DNA of 64,000 bases from contig JARVLF010000016.1 of the NCBI GenBank assembly GCA_030849465.1, positions 1,240,001 to 1,304,000 of the forward strand. Reading direction: 5' to 3'. Each line of letters begins with the position of its first letter. The stretch's first letter is position 1. The position numbers were made by a program, and so were the translations under genes. This stretch comes from Moesziomyces globuligerus (lineage: Eukaryota; Basidiomycota; Ustilaginomycetes; Ustilaginales; Ustilaginaceae). This document shows positions 17,633-28,784 of the stretch, in pieces. The notes under the pieces were generated by a model. The model was not told the DNA's origin. It made no database searches and saw only the letters and a program-made list of their open reading frames with translations.

Positions 17633-19857
17633 TCAATTCTTGAGCAGCGCATTGACGACGTGATGAACGCGGAGCTGACGGAGATCGGTATAGGTCTGTC
17701 CGGTTCCAAGGAAGTAGATCGGCAGGCCGGTGGCCGAGGTGGTGGTGAGGGCGGTGCCGACCTTGTCGTCGACGGTGTCCCACTTGGTCAGCAGGCTCCC
17801 GTCCAAGCCTCGCGGATTGCTGACGCCACTAAAATCCTTCATGGCGCCGTCGAACTTTGTGATCTGATCCACCGCCTCGTTACCCACCAGCGCCTCGCCG
17901 ACAAAGATGATCTTGTCCGGGCGATTGACGGCGACGAGCTTGGCGAGGGCTCGCATGAGCGGTTCGTTGTCCTGCATGCGTCCCGCCGTGTCGATGAGCA
18001 CGACGTCGAAGCCCTCGGCCTTGGCGTAGGTGAGCGCATCCTTGGCGATGCCGGCCGCATCCTTGCCGTAACCGCGCTCGTAGAGCTCAATACGGCCCTT
18101 CTGCTCTTCGAGCGCAACGCCATCGACGCGCAGCTGGCCGAGATTGCGCACATGTACACGAAGCTGCTCCACGGCTCCGGCTCGGAAGGTATCGCAGGCG
18201 GCAATGAGCACGCGCAAGCGGTTCTGCAGTAGCCAGAAGCACACCTTGGCGAGGTTGGTGGATTTGCCCACACCGTTGACTCCGACGAAGCAGATCGAGT
18301 AAGGGTCGGGCTTGCTGGCCAGTTCCTTGTCCTTGGCACTCGTGGCGAGCGCAAGCGACGAGGCAGCCGCAGCTCGCTGGCGCTTGGTGGCGATCTCGAG
18401 CAGAATGTCGGTGCTCGACTTGGGCGTGAGGATGCGTGTGATGGCCTCCTCGAGCGCCTTTTTCACCTCGACCTTGACCGAGCCGAAGCTGCCGAGGTTC
18501 TTGCCGACCAGGTTGCGCTCGACACTGTCGCAGAGACGTTGGGCGACGTCAACTGCCACGTTCTTGCTTTGGAGATGCGAAGCCATAGCGGAAAGCGCCG
18601 GCGCGAGGTCTTCCTTGGTGAGCGTTTTGGCTCCGGTGAGGCGAGAGAAGAAGGACGCTCCTGACGATGAGGCGGATCCGATGCGCGAGAGGAAGCCCGC
18701 AGATTTGTTGGTGGTGGCCGCTTCCTCGCCTTCTTCCTCTCCGTCGTCCTCATCCTCGTCTTCATCCTCATCGTCTTCCAGCACGTCAGCGATCTCATAG
18801 ACGCCATCGGAACGCTTAGTGCCCATGCTCTTCTCGTCGATCCAACTGTCGAGGCCGGCTGCGTCGTCAGCATCCTTCTCCGTGGCGCCGCTGAAGTCGA
18901 GGGCCGCGACCTGCTGCGCGCTGACGCTGCGGCTGCCATCCCATTTGCGCATCTCCTTGGTGGCCTTGGTCTTCTTGCCTCCCGGCGATTCGGTCCCGCT
19001 CGCGTGGCCTGGTGTGCCTGGAGCGCTGCCGCCGTTGGAAGCCGAAATTCCCGGTGTACTCTTCTTGCCGCGGACCACACGTCTGCCGCCAGGACTAGCT
19101 TCGAGTTTGAGCCGAGTCTTGAGAGCTTCGACGCTCTTGGCGATGTCTGCTGAGTCCTTGACCTCCTTGGTCGAGTTAGGGGTGTCCTGGCCACTCCCTC
19201 CGTCCGAGGCTGCGGCTGCCTGCGCTTGGTTGGTGATGCCCTTCTTCTCGCCAAGCACGCCCTTGCGCTTGGACTGTGCCGCCGCCTTTTCCAAGCTTCG
19301 TAGCGTCTTTGTGAAGATATCGTCCCACTCCTTGAGAGCTGCGCTGAATTCGAGTCGCGCGCTCTCAGGCAGCGTCGCAGCCTTGGACGTGCCAGAGGCG
19401 AGAGCACTCTTGGAGGAAAGGACGAGCTTGCGGACGAAGGGAGCGAAGAGATCGGTGAAGAGCGAGCGGACGGTGTCGAGCAGTTCCTCGATGTAGGAGA
19501 GCTGGAGGATACGCTGGTACACGACGACAAAGGTCAGGTCGAGCTCGTTGGCAAAGGTCCAGCGGAGTGTGTATCCGTCCTTGTCGAACTTGTGGTCGGC
19601 CGTGCGTTGCTCGAGGAACGCCTGCTTGATCAGTGCATTGACGGGATTCGCCGAGGCGTCGGCACTGTTGAGAGCAGGACTGAACGTCTTGGACCAGAGG
19701 ACCAGACCATCTGCGGGAGCGCAAGCAAAGGCGATGGAAAGTAGACACTGTCAGTACGGCTGAGCGGCGTGGTCGACTTGGCAAGGCGGCGGCCAGGGAC
19801 GATGCCCGATAAGTCAAGACACTCACTCTTTGTGAAGATGGTGAAGTGGTCCAGCAT
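17633..19857 (-). CDS. SRP101: Signal recognition particle receptor subunit alpha
   Basis: This peripheral ER GTPase pairs with SRP54 to deliver ribosome-nascent chains to the translocon. It has 702 aa in two exons, 19827-19857 (31 nt) and 17633-19710, with a 116-nt intron. Splicing joins MLDHFTIFTK to NGLVLWSKTF, the conserved start of the SRX (longin-like) domain that binds the beta subunit. A long charged linker with an Asp/Glu-rich run follows (about 18730-18790). The NG domain has P-loop GVNGVGKST (about residue 488), the insertion-box region DTFRAGAVEQLR, G3 DTAGRMQDN, and the C-terminal TKWDTVDDKVG and GTGQTYTDL motifs. It is divergent from GPN3 across a 447-bp shared promoter. Confidence 0.95.
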
Positions 19858-20304
19858 GATGGGCGAGACGCACGTCGGGGGGCTGGGTGAGTGGGGATGG
19901 AGGAGGGCGTAAGCAAGCGTGGTGGCGGCGGCCGAAGGTGGCGCGTTCGCAAAGCGTGGGGGGTCCTATGGTCGCGGGGTGGAGTCTTGCAGATGCACAC
20001 CGAACAAGCTCCGTGCTATATCAAATTATCGGGTGATCTCAGCCCGATCGCGACCAAGCCGTCGTTCTCCACTTCTTCGCCTCGTTTTCTTTGCTCGGCG
20101 TCAAAATTAAGTTGAGCATCTTCGGAACACGGCCTGCGAAAGCCACCATCAGAATGCTTTGCCGTGATCTTTGAGCACTCAGCCCAACACTACATTCAGC
20201 TCAGCATCCGATCAGTACACAGCATCAAAGGCGTTTCACTGCCATACGACATCTGATCCACTCCAGCGATCTGCACGGCACAGAGTCGCTGAGGATACAG
20301 TGCC
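19858..20304. promoter_or_regulatory. Bidirectional promoter region, SRP101 / GPN3
   Basis: This 447-bp region lies between two divergent start codons. It contains purine- and pyrimidine-rich tracts and no ORF or clear TATA pair. Confidence 0.55.
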
Positions 20305-21347
20305 ATGGGTCGATACGCTGTCCTGGTATCCGGGCCTGCGGGCTCGGGCAAGTCAACTTTCTGCTCGGCGCTGATTGCGCATGCGCAATCGCTGGGCCGC
20401 AACGTGCACCTGTTCAACCTCGACCCTGCGGCGGAACGCTTCGAGTATCATCCCAGCATCGATATCAAGGAGCTCATTTCGCTGGAGGACGTGATGGAGG
20501 AGATGAACCTTGGACCGAACGGTGGCCTCATCTATTGCTTCGAGTAAGTTGCAAGGCTCGCGAGCTCAGCAGTGCTGAGAGGATTCGACTAGCTGACCAC
20601 GGACTCGGTTGTTATCTTGCTGTGGTATTTAGGTATCTGCTCGACAACCTCGATTGGCTGGACGACGAGCTCGGGGAGTACAACGATGACTACATCATCA
20701 TCGACTGCCCCGGCCAGATCGAGCTGTACACGCACTTTCCCATCATGTCGAGGCTGGTCAACATCCTCTCTGGACAGTATCACTTTCGCATCTGCGCGAC
20801 ATACCTGCTCGAGGCGCAGTTCATGGACGACAAGACTAAGTATTTCGCGGGCGTCTTGAGCGCGATGAGTGCGATGATCAATCTGGAAGTGCCGCACATC
20901 AACCTGCTCAGCAAGATGGACCTGGTGGAGAAGGGCGAGATCGGTGCCGAAGCAAAGAAGGGCCGCAGAAGGGAGATGGAACGCTACCTCGACCCGGATC
21001 CGCTCCTGCTCATGGACGAAGTCAACTCGCGAACGAATCCGAAGTTTCACTCGTTGAATCAGGCACTGGTGCAGCTTGTAAGTGGATAACCTCGCTTCAC
21101 GCTGCGATGCGGGATACGATCGCAAGACTAGTGGACGGCCGATCCGACAGCTGACTCTTTTATCTTCTTCTCTACTGTGTCGCAGATCGACGACTTCAGC
21201 ATGGTATCGTTCATGCCGCTCGACAGCACCGATGAAGACTCGGTGGGCACGATCCTGTCGCACATCGACAACGCTGTGCAATACGGAGAAGACGAAGAGC
21301 CCAAGGAGCCCAAAGACATGGACGAAGGCGACTTTGCAGCTGCCTGA
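20305..21347 (+). CDS. GPN3: GPN-loop GTPase 3 (RNA polymerase II assembly/import factor)
   Basis: This encodes a 281-aa GPN-loop GTPase of the Gpn3 group, which with Gpn1 supports assembly and nuclear import of RNA polymerase II. Exons are 20305-20543, 20633-21077 and 21186-21347. The introns are 89 and 108 nt, both GT-AG. The P-loop GPAGSGKST is at residues 10-18, the family-defining Gly-Pro-Asn loop at 70-72 (GPNGGL), G3 is [11 protein letters not shown], and the G4-like [11 protein letters not shown] is present. The end [20 protein letters not shown] resembles the C-terminus of animal GPN3, which separates it from GPN1 and GPN2. Length matches the family. Confidence 0.93.
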
Positions 21348-22246
21348 GCTGAGCTGGCTACTCAGCGTATAGCACCGACTCCTCCCTCCGTCGCATCGAT
21401 TGTATTTGTATCCTCTGCAATGTCCCTGCATATTTCCACATGTCCTTCTGAAACGGGCTGTCTTTGACCTTGCTACCTGCCACATGTGCGGGAACTTTGA
21501 CGCTGTCGTCTGCCGAGGCCGATGCGGGCATTGCTGAAATTTGTTAGGCTTCGAGAGATTACAGTTTCTAACGGTGGACCACGGCTGCACCGTCGAGGTG
21601 GCCTTACTTTTTTTCCCCGGCTCGTGTGAGCGGTGCTGCAGGGCTGAGTCGGAGCTGACTGCGAGTTGCGAGTTGCGAGTTGCGAGTAGCGAGTTGCGGG
21701 TGGCTCGGCTGGTCTAGTGCCTGGCGGTGCTGCGTGTCGTGTGTGGCGGCTGCAGTGCGATTTCTGCGAGCGAGACGAATTCAGGGTCGAGCGTCGGCTG
21801 CACGGGGCCTGCCGCGCGCGCCCGGCTGCCAGGCTAATAAAAGGGCTGCAGGGTTGTCGCCTCGACTGAGCTCATTCTCGCCAGCCGCTGCCGCCGCCTT
21901 CGCCGCCGCCGCTACTCCACACGATTGTGCAGAGAGCCATCAGATCGGCCTGCACCTAAGCCCTCCTTTCCTTTCGCCGGTATCTTCCTTCCCCAGCTTC
22001 CCCATCCACCCTATCTTCCTCTCGACGTAGTCAGACTCGAGCTTGGTCCCTCCACGCTCTGCAGCGTCGTATTTGTGCGGACCTTCTACCATCCCTACTT
22101 CCGCCGTCGCCTCAACTGGAATTTGAGAACAGCGCCACCTCCACGCCACCTCGTTTGCGCTGAGGCGCCTAGTTGCCTCTGGACGAAACCGCTACAGCTC
22201 GCAGGCCTGCAGGCCTTCCATCAGTCCGTACCATATCCTCTTCATC
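21348..22246. other. Intergenic, GPN3 3' flank and long 5' region of the RING gene
   Basis: This 899-bp interval contains a short 7-bp tandem repeat (21661-21702). A TATA-like AATAAAAG lies at about 21836-21843, and a C/T-rich likely 5' leader of some 350-400 bases follows. No credible gene. Confidence 0.55.
21661..21702. repeat. 7-bp tandem repeat, unit GCGAGTT
   Basis: There are six consecutive 7-base units: four perfect GCGAGTT, one GCGAGTA, and a degenerate last unit GCGGGTG. It lies about 135 bases before a TATA-like element of the downstream RING-finger gene. Confidence 0.9.
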
Positions 22247-24151
22247 ATGACAGGCCGTCGGCTTCGGGGACGCCGCTCGGCGCTCTCGGTACAGCGCATT
22301 GCCACCGTCTCGATGCTGGCACTGGCTGCGACGCTTCCAGCCGTCCACGCCACCGGTCAATCTCAGCCATCTGCGCCCGCCATTCCTAAGCAGAGCCTCA
22401 ATCCCACTGCCTCCATCGCCAGCGCTGTCTCGCGCACGCGTAGGCCATGGCTCAGTGCAGCCAAGGATCGCGTCGTCGACTCGGTCTCCCGCTTCCTTTC
22501 GCACGCGCTCCCGGACCCTCGCTACTTTTCCTACAACCTGGATCAGTTCGACGACGACCAGATGCCATATGACGATGGTCTGCCTCTCGACTCTGGTAGC
22601 ATCCTCGACGGACCTGGACTCAACTGGGGCGGAAGCACCCTCGAGGTGGTTCGATCTCAAGCCATCTTTCTCACTCGATCCGCTGCATTCGGCCCGCGCG
22701 TGACCGACGACCAGGGCTTGAAAGGATTTCTGCTCCCCATCTCCGATTTCTACAGGGTGCCCAAGGATGCCAAGTTCTTCACCTCGGATGCCAGCGCCGA
22801 CCCCATCCACGCATGTCCGTACAAGGGCGGTCCCGGATCTAGACGCGATGTGCTGCTCGAAAAGTACCAGGACGAGGACGACCGCAGGCTGTATTCGGCA
22901 TTCTCGCAGGAAGCGCAGCAGGCTCCCTTCACCTGGACCCACGAACCGGAAGGTGGCTCGGAGGGACCGTCCAAGCCGCCGCACGACTGGATCGCGCTCG
23001 TGCAGCGCGGTGGCGGCTGTGGCTTCGCCGACAAGGTGCGCGTCGCCCAGGAACTCGGCGCCATCGCGGTCGTCGTCGGCGATGCGCCCAGCCCAAATTG
23101 GCACGGCGGTCGCACCGGCGATCCCAACGAGGAGGGCGATCCGGGCCTGAGTGGCAAGCGCCTCATCACCATGTTCGCACCAGGCGACACGAGCGATGTG
23201 CACATCCCCTCCACGTTCGTCACGCGGCCCAGCTACCTCGACCTCGAACGGCTCATCCAGGAGACGGAGAAGGACCAGGAGGACTGGCAGCGCCAGCATC
23301 CGTCGCAGCACGGATCCGATGGCTCGCCCGCCACTCGCGGGCTCGAGATTGTCATCAGCAAGGACGATCTGGTGTGGGAGTGGCCGCTGATCGATTTCGG
23401 CATCCTGCTGCTGCTGCTGCCGAGCTTCATGACGGTGATCACGATCATCGTGCATCGCATCCGCATGGTGCGTCAGAGGCGCAAGGAGCGTGCGCCCGAG
23501 CTCGTCGTGCTCGGGCTGCCGTGTCTGATCTGGAGGGGAAATGGGCAGCCGTGGGAGAAGGTCGAGGGTCCTGATGTGGATCCTGGTCCGGGCAATGGCG
23601 GTAGCGATGATGTCTCGACGTCAAGACCGTTCGCGTCGGATGATCTCGAGTCGGGCAGGGCGAGCGAGACGATTCCGCTGCTGGCCGAGGATGAGAATGG
23701 CGCTGGGCCGTCGCAGCGAGTGGGGGAGAGTGCGGCGACGAGACCGGTGAATCCCGCTTCCTTCTTGCCACCCGGTCGTACGTATTTCAGTACCGACGAG
23801 TGTGCGATTTGCCTCTGCGACTTTGTCGACGGTGACCGCGTTCGCGTCTTGCCGTGCGGACATATCTTCCACAGGCAGGAGGTGGATGATTGGCTCGTGC
23901 GGGTCAAGAAGCTCTGTCCCATCTGCAAGCGCGATATCACCGTCCCCATCCCTCCTGCGCCTCCTGTTAGCCTCGCCACCCCTGCTGCGGCAACTCCATC
24001 CGCTGCTCCAGAGGCAGTCCCCACATCGGCGGATGATGTGGTAGTCGCACAGGATCGAGAGGCCGTCGAGGCTGGAGATCAGAGCATCGATCTCGTCCAA
24101 CATCTCGCTCACGACGACGACTCCCAACCCTCCAACGGCCGCCAGGTCTAG
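22247..24151 (+). CDS. PA-TM-RING type E3 ubiquitin ligase
   Basis: This is a 634-aa single-exon membrane-bound RING-H2 protein. An N-terminal signal sequence (hydrophobic near residues 20-35, TVSMLALAATLPAVHA) leads into a luminal part. This holds a protease-associated domain, from about residue 245 (DWIALVQRGGGCGF, AIAVVVGDAP) to about 340. A transmembrane helix follows at about 380-402 (GILLLLLPSFMTVITIIV). The cytosolic part has a RING-H2 finger at about 519-562: CAIC, a CGHIFH core and a final CPIC. This order defines the family of endosomal and vacuolar ubiquitin ligases such as yeast Tul1-like/Pib-like and animal RNF13-type proteins. Substrates are unknown. The C-terminal tail is Ala/Pro-rich. 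Confidence 0.88.
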   Translation: MTGRRLRGRRSALSVQRIATVSMLALAATLPAVHATGQSQPSAPAIPKQSLNPTASIASAVSRTRRPWLSAAKDRVVDSVSRFLSHALPDPRYFSYNLDQFDDDQMPYDDGLPLDSGSILDGPGLNWGGSTLEVVRSQAIFLTRSAAFGPRVTDDQGLKGFLLPISDFYRVPKDAKFFTSDASADPIHACPYKGGPGSRRDVLLEKYQDEDDRRLYSAFSQEAQQAPFTWTHEPEGGSEGPSKPPHDWIALVQRGGGCGFADKVRVAQELGAIAVVVGDAPSPNWHGGRTGDPNEEGDPGLSGKRLITMFAPGDTSDVHIPSTFVTRPSYLDLERLIQETEKDQEDWQRQHPSQHGSDGSPATRGLEIVISKDDLVWEWPLIDFGILLLLLPSFMTVITIIVHRIRMVRQRRKERAPELVVLGLPCLIWRGNGQPWEKVEGPDVDPGPGNGGSDDVSTSRPFASDDLESGRASETIPLLAEDENGAGPSQRVGESAATRPVNPASFLPPGRTYFSTDECAICLCDFVDGDRVRVLPCGHIFHRQEVDDWLVRVKKLCPICKRDITVPIPPAPPVSLATPAAATPSAAPEAVPTSADDVVVAQDREAVEAGDQSIDLVQHLAHDDDSQPSNGRQV

Positions 24152-24354
24152 CTGCGCTCCTTTGAATTCACTCCCACCTCTCTCATCGATTCGAATCCCA
24201 GCTCCTCCTGTCTGTGTTGCCCATTCTCAGATTTCACACTCAGCGTGTCTGTCAGGCCAAGCAAGCGGATGAAGCTGAGACTGTCGTGATTTTTTTGGGT
24301 GTACTGACCCCAAAAGCTCTAAGCAGAGGCCATCACTAGGAACGCGGTGGAAAT

Positions 24355-25576
24355 CTAGAGAAGGGCTTCGAGAGCGGCGATGACGGCGTCGCCAACGTCC
24401 TTGGACTTGCTCGAGCCGCCGAGATCTGCGGTCCTGAGTTCCTGGCCGCCGATGTCCTTAGCGTCGAGCACCTTCCTGACGGCCTGTTCGACCTTGTCTG
24501 CGAGCTCGGGCTGGTGAAGCGAGTAGCGGAGGAGCATGGCTGCAGAGAGGATGGTGCCGACGGGGTTGGCGATGCCTCGGCCTGCGATGTCCGGGGCGGA
24601 GCCGTGGATGGGTTCGTAGAGGCCGTTGCACCTGCTCTTTCCGTCCGGCAGGCCCGAGAGCGAAGCCGAAGGCAGCAGACCGAGCGCACCGGGGATGACG
24701 GACGACTCGTCCGAGAGAATGTCGCCAAACATGTTTTCGGTGAGGACGATGCCGTTGAGCTTACGCGGGTTGGAGACCATGACCATCGAGGCCGAGTCGA
24801 CGAGCTGGTGGTCGACGGTGACGCCCTGTGCGGCGAACTGCGAGTCGACGGTGTCCTGGACCACCTTGCGCCAGAGCCGCGAGGTGGCGAGCACGTTGGC
24901 CTTGTCGATCGAGTGCAGCGGCGCCGGCGGCGACGACTGCAGCGCGAGGTACGAGGCGAGCTTGGTGATGCGCTCGACGTCGAACTTGTTGTAGACCATC
25001 GTGTCGTACGCGGCGCCGTCCGAGTTGGGGTCGTCCAGGTTGGCCTCCTGACGGTCGCCAAAGTAGAGACCCTTGACGAGCTCGCGCACGACGATGAACG
25101 AGACGCCCTTGGCCACCTCGGCCTTGAGCGGCGAGTGCGAGAGCAGCGACTCGGACGGGAAGAGGCACGGGCGGATGTTGGCATACAGATCCAGCTCCTT
25201 GCGCAGCGCAAGCAGGCCCTGCTCGGGTCGCACCTTGCCTACACCCCACTTGGGACCACCGACCGATCCTGAGCGATGCAAGGGTAGAAGAAAAGCAAAA
25301 AAGTCAGCGTCAGGCTCGTATGAGATGGTTGCGGAGGAGGATATACGTACCCATGAGGATGGCATCGGCGTTCTTGCACGCCTCGAGCGTGTCATCCGGC
25401 AGAGGCTTGCCCGCCGAGTCGATGGCAGCGCCACCAAAGTCGTACGGCTTGAGGTTGATCGAGAACGAATCGCTCTTGGCCGAGATGAGCTCGAGCACGC
25501 GCGTGGCCTGCTCGACGACCTCGGGACCGATGCCGTCACCGGGCAGGACGACGACGTTGTAAGTATGCTTGCTCAT
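24355..25576 (-). CDS. LEU2: 3-isopropylmalate dehydrogenase (leucine biosynthesis)
   Basis: This cytosolic NAD-dependent enzyme converts 3-isopropylmalate to 2-oxoisocaproate. It has 379 aa in two exons, 25351-25576 and 24355-25268, with an 82-nt intron (25269-25350). Splicing restores [20 protein letters not shown]. Family motifs are [15 protein letters not shown] near the N-terminus, [10 protein letters not shown], the substrate and metal region [20 protein letters not shown], and the NAD-site stretch [20 protein letters not shown]. The start at 25576 gives [15 protein letters not shown], a normal N-terminus; the open frame continues upstream without an expected extension. It is divergent from DCN1. 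Confidence 0.96.
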
Positions 25577-26066
25577 TTTGACGATCGAGAGGGTATGAGT
25601 GTTGATCGAAGTTGAGGGTGGGTGATGGTTGATGGGGGGGAGGAGTGAGCCAGGCTGGGTGGCGGGGTGCGTTGCTTGCTCGAGCTGACGCCGGCGGTGG
25701 GCGTTGTGTGGAGCTGCAGTTGATTTCAGAGGAGGCGGTGGGGCCCGTGACTCAGAGCAAGAGCTGCTCTGCTCTGGTTGGTTGCCGCTTCGCGTGACTT
25801 TCCGAGATCTAATCACCGCTCGAGCCCAGCGCCGAAGCGTTTATCTCGAACGCTTCGGGAGCGCCGCCGAGGGCAGTTCTTCCAACGCCTTCGGATCGGT
25901 GTCTCGAATCGGGCGATGCGCGCCGATCGTTTGCGACTGATATCGAGCTGCTTCAAAGTGGAGCAAAGCCCGCCTTGGAGGTGCTTCCGCCCTCCGCTCC
26001 ACATTCGCGATTGCCTTTCGTTCGTCACCTTGATCTGCCCCAGCAAGATCAAACAGCAGCAGCGCC
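25577..26066. promoter_or_regulatory. Bidirectional promoter region, LEU2 / DCN1
   Basis: This 490-bp region lies between divergent start codons. I looked for a Leu3-type CCGG-N4-CCGG site and did not find an exact one. No ORF. Confidence 0.55.
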
Positions 26067-27134
26067 ATGTCGAGCTCGGCCAAGAAGGAGGCCATCCTGC
26101 GCCAGTTCCGGCAACTTACCAACGCGACGCCGCAAGACGCGCACCGCATCCTCAAGGCGCACGGCTACCGGATCGAAGCCGCCACCAACGCGTTCTTCAG
26201 CGACGAGCAGGCGCAGCTCAACGCTTCGGCCTCGTCGAGCGTGCTGGACAAGAAGACGGAGCGCGAGGTCAACGAGCGTCTCAATGCGCTCTTTGACCGC
26301 TTCCGCACCGCAGCAGCCGACGACGAAGATGACGAGGACGACGACGAGGACGCAGGAGCCAACGGGGCCGGAGCGGAGGATCCGGATACGATGAGCATTG
26401 GCGGAGCGCTCAAGATGTGCGAGGCGCTCGAGGTGAGTCCGGAGGATGTGGTGTTTCTGCCGCTGTCGTTCTACCTGCGCTCGCCGTCGATCGGCACGTT
26501 TACGCGCCCCGACTACGTCAGCGGCTGGAAGATGCTCGACCTCTCGGATACGATCGAGAAGCAACAGAAGACGCTCGAGAAGCTGCGACAGGAGCTGCTG
26601 GAGAACCGGCCGCTGAAGCTCGAGCGCGTGGCGCAGGACAAGGCGAACCCGGCCACGGCGTCGTCGGCCAACAAGGGGCTGTACGAGAAGGTGTACGAGT
26701 ACACGTATGCGTTTGCACGGAGAGAGGGCCAGAAGAGCCTCGCGCTCGAGAACGCACTTGCTTTCTGGGACCTCATCCTTCCCGCTTCGCCCACCTTCAG
26801 CCGAGAGGGGAGCGAGGGCACTTTCACCCAGGCCCAGCTCGAGCTCTGGAAAAAGTTCCTCTCCGAACACACGGGCGGCCGCGCGGTGAGCAAGGACACC
26901 TGGACCCAGTTCCTCGACTTCACCAAGGAGATCAATGCAGACTTTAGCAATCACGACTTTGACGGTAAGTTCGCCCCAAACCGCTCTCACGATCGTCACC
27001 AGCCAACGAGCAGGAATACTGACTCTGATACGTTTGCGATCTCGCCATTCTAAGCGGCTTGGCCATCGGTCATCGACGACTTTGTCATGTGGGCCAAGGA
27101 ACACGTGGCCGCCGATGGCATGGACACAAGTTGA
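26067..27134 (+). CDS. DCN1: DCN1-like NEDD8 (Rub1) E3 co-ligase for cullins
   Basis: The product is a scaffold that promotes neddylation of cullins by Ubc12. It has 325 aa in two exons, 26067-26964 and 27055-27134, with a 90-nt intron. An N-terminal UBA-like domain (AILRQFRQLTNATPQDAHRI, to about residue 45) is followed by an acidic Asp/Glu run. The PONY/DUF298 domain starts at about residue 110. Splicing completes the domain by joining SNHDFD to AAWPSVIDDFVMWAKE, the conserved DCN1 tail with the Asp-Asp-Phe-Val motif. Without the intron the frame would lose this tail, so the splice is well supported. It is longer than yeast Dcn1 (269 aa) because of the acidic linker and some loop inserts. 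Confidence 0.93.
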
Positions 27135-27332
27135 CGCTTGCCCACCTCGCACGCCACATCCTGCATCTCTATTTACTCCTGCACCATCCATGTTGACCTT
27201 TGCGAAGATGCAGTCAATCATCTGTCACGGAACACGGCTCCGCCTGGGGCCAAGCGCTTTGTGGTGCTCAGTCGGTCATGTGAGCGTCTGACGTGGGGGG
27301 AGGGATGCAATTGAGTCTAAGCTGAGAGCGTA

Positions 27333-28358
27333 TTACATGTCACCTCTGCGGACGAAGGGGACGCCGAGACCGGAGAGGAGGGCTCTGGCCTTTTCGGTAG
27401 CTTTGCGGCCGCGCTGGTTGGTGATGCAGTCGATCTGGAAGCCGAGCGGGCGGTTGGGGTACTGGTCGAGGTTGATTTCGATCTGCGGGAAGAGCGGGAT
27501 GGCCTCTGGATGCATGCCCAAGCTGACCACGCCGGACATGGCCGCGGGCGAGGCGGGGGGCTGCGAAGCCGGTGGCAGCGGGAAGCCAGCAAAGCTCCTG
27601 AGCCTTGGCAGGACGAAGGTAGTCAAGACCTCGAGGAATTCGTGTGCGACGGGGCCAGGTAGCACTGCCTTGACGCCGACGGGCATGCCTGGACGGAGCT
27701 TGAACGAGGCCACGCCGGACTTGGCGCGGATGATCTCGATGTGACCGCGCGATGGGTTGGCGGACGAGGAGGACGAGGCGGCGGCGATAAGCGAGGGATC
27801 CGAGAGACTTCCCTGGACCGAGAGACCGGTGATGGCGCGCATCTGAGCGATGAGCGGCACCAACGCGTGCTTGTTGGCAATCGCCTCCTTGGAGAAGCAG
27901 GTGAGGATCACCTTTTCGACGCGCGGAATCTGGTTGATGGTGTTCTGGCTCGGCAGAGGCTTGGTGAGCGGTTGAAGGCGACGGTTACCACGCGCAGCGC
28001 GCTGTGGACGGTTGACCGAGTAGGGGCTCTGAGGGTCCCAGGCGCGTTGGCGATCCTCGGCATCGGCGGCGCTGGACGAGGTCTGCGACGCAGAATCGAG
28101 GTTGAGCGCCGCATCGTAGGTCATGTAGAGCAGGTCCGAGGCGAGAGTGGTGCGGTAGTGCTCCTGGTATCGGTTGAGCTGCGTGGGGCCGATAACGACC
28201 GGGTGCGGACGCAGCGAGGTACGTGGCGACTTGACCTCGGTCGAGAGCGAGCGCGAAGACGAAGCGCCGGCGCAAGCCGAGGCACGTGCCGAGCTCGAGA
28301 CGGTGCGCGACGCCGCGCGCAGCATGTTGACCGTAGTCACTGTCGTGGACGAGTTCAT
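27333..28358 (-). CDS. MRPL7: Mitochondrial large ribosomal subunit protein uL5m
   Basis: This is a 341-aa single-exon L5-family protein of the mitochondrial ribosome. A Ser/Ala/Arg-rich N-terminus (MLRAASRTVSSSARASACAG within the first 30 residues) is a good mitochondrial presequence. Family hallmarks are RYQEHYRTTLASDLLYMTYD, PRVEKVILTCFSKEA, the loop AKSGVASFKLRPGMPVGVKA, and the C-terminal LGFQIDCITNQRGRKATEKA. A Pro/Ala-rich insertion near 27540-27590 interrupts the C-terminal half. It lies back to back with LSM3 and is convergent with DCN1, whose stop codon is 198 bp away. Confidence 0.92.
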   Translation of the reverse strand: MNSSTTVTTVNMLRAASRTVSSSARASACAGASSSRSLSTEVKSPRTSLRPHPVVIGPTQLNRYQEHYRTTLASDLLYMTYDAALNLDSASQTSSSAADAEDRQRAWDPQSPYSVNRPQRAARGNRRLQPLTKPLPSQNTINQIPRVEKVILTCFSKEAIANKHALVPLIAQMRAITGLSVQGSLSDPSLIAAASSSSSANPSRGHIEIIRAKSGVASFKLRPGMPVGVKAVLPGPVAHEFLEVLTTFVLPRLRSFAGFPLPPASQPPASPAAMSGVVSLGMHPEAIPLFPQIEINLDQYPNRPLGFQIDCITNQRGRKATEKARALLSGLGVPFVRRGDM

Positions 28359-28784
28359 CGTTGCGCAGACCGTAAGGGATGATGAGCGGAGGAGGTACGA
28401 TGAGCGGGCTAGTGATGAGCGCGGTTGGATGTCGGTTCTTCTTGCCCGCGAGTCGGCGAAAAGAAAAGTGGAAGCTCTGGCCGCTGGACAGAGAGCGTCG
28501 GTTGGATCCGACCTTTTTTCCTCCCGATCTCAGCTCAACCTTCAGCTCACCCAAACCGATTTCCTCTCGACGTGACCCACTCGCACGAGTCGCCCAACTC
28601 CACTCGCTCAGCTGGGTCCACCTCGCCTGCCAATGCACAACATCATCTCGCTCTCAACACTTGCCTGTCATCACCACAATCCCTAGGTCTCTCGCCGTTC
28701 TTTTCGATATCCGCTTGCACAAACTCGGACATAGTACGGTGAACGCTCCCGGGACCCACAGAACCCTTCGCCTGCAGAGCAACG
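28359..28784. promoter_or_regulatory. Bidirectional promoter region, uL5m / LSM3
   Basis: This 426-bp region lies between divergent start codons. It contains no protein-like ORF and no clear TATA box. Confidence 0.55.

Noticed and set aside
24185..24200. B-box-like GATTCGAATCC
   Set aside because: No A box upstream; lies in the 3' flank of the RING gene.
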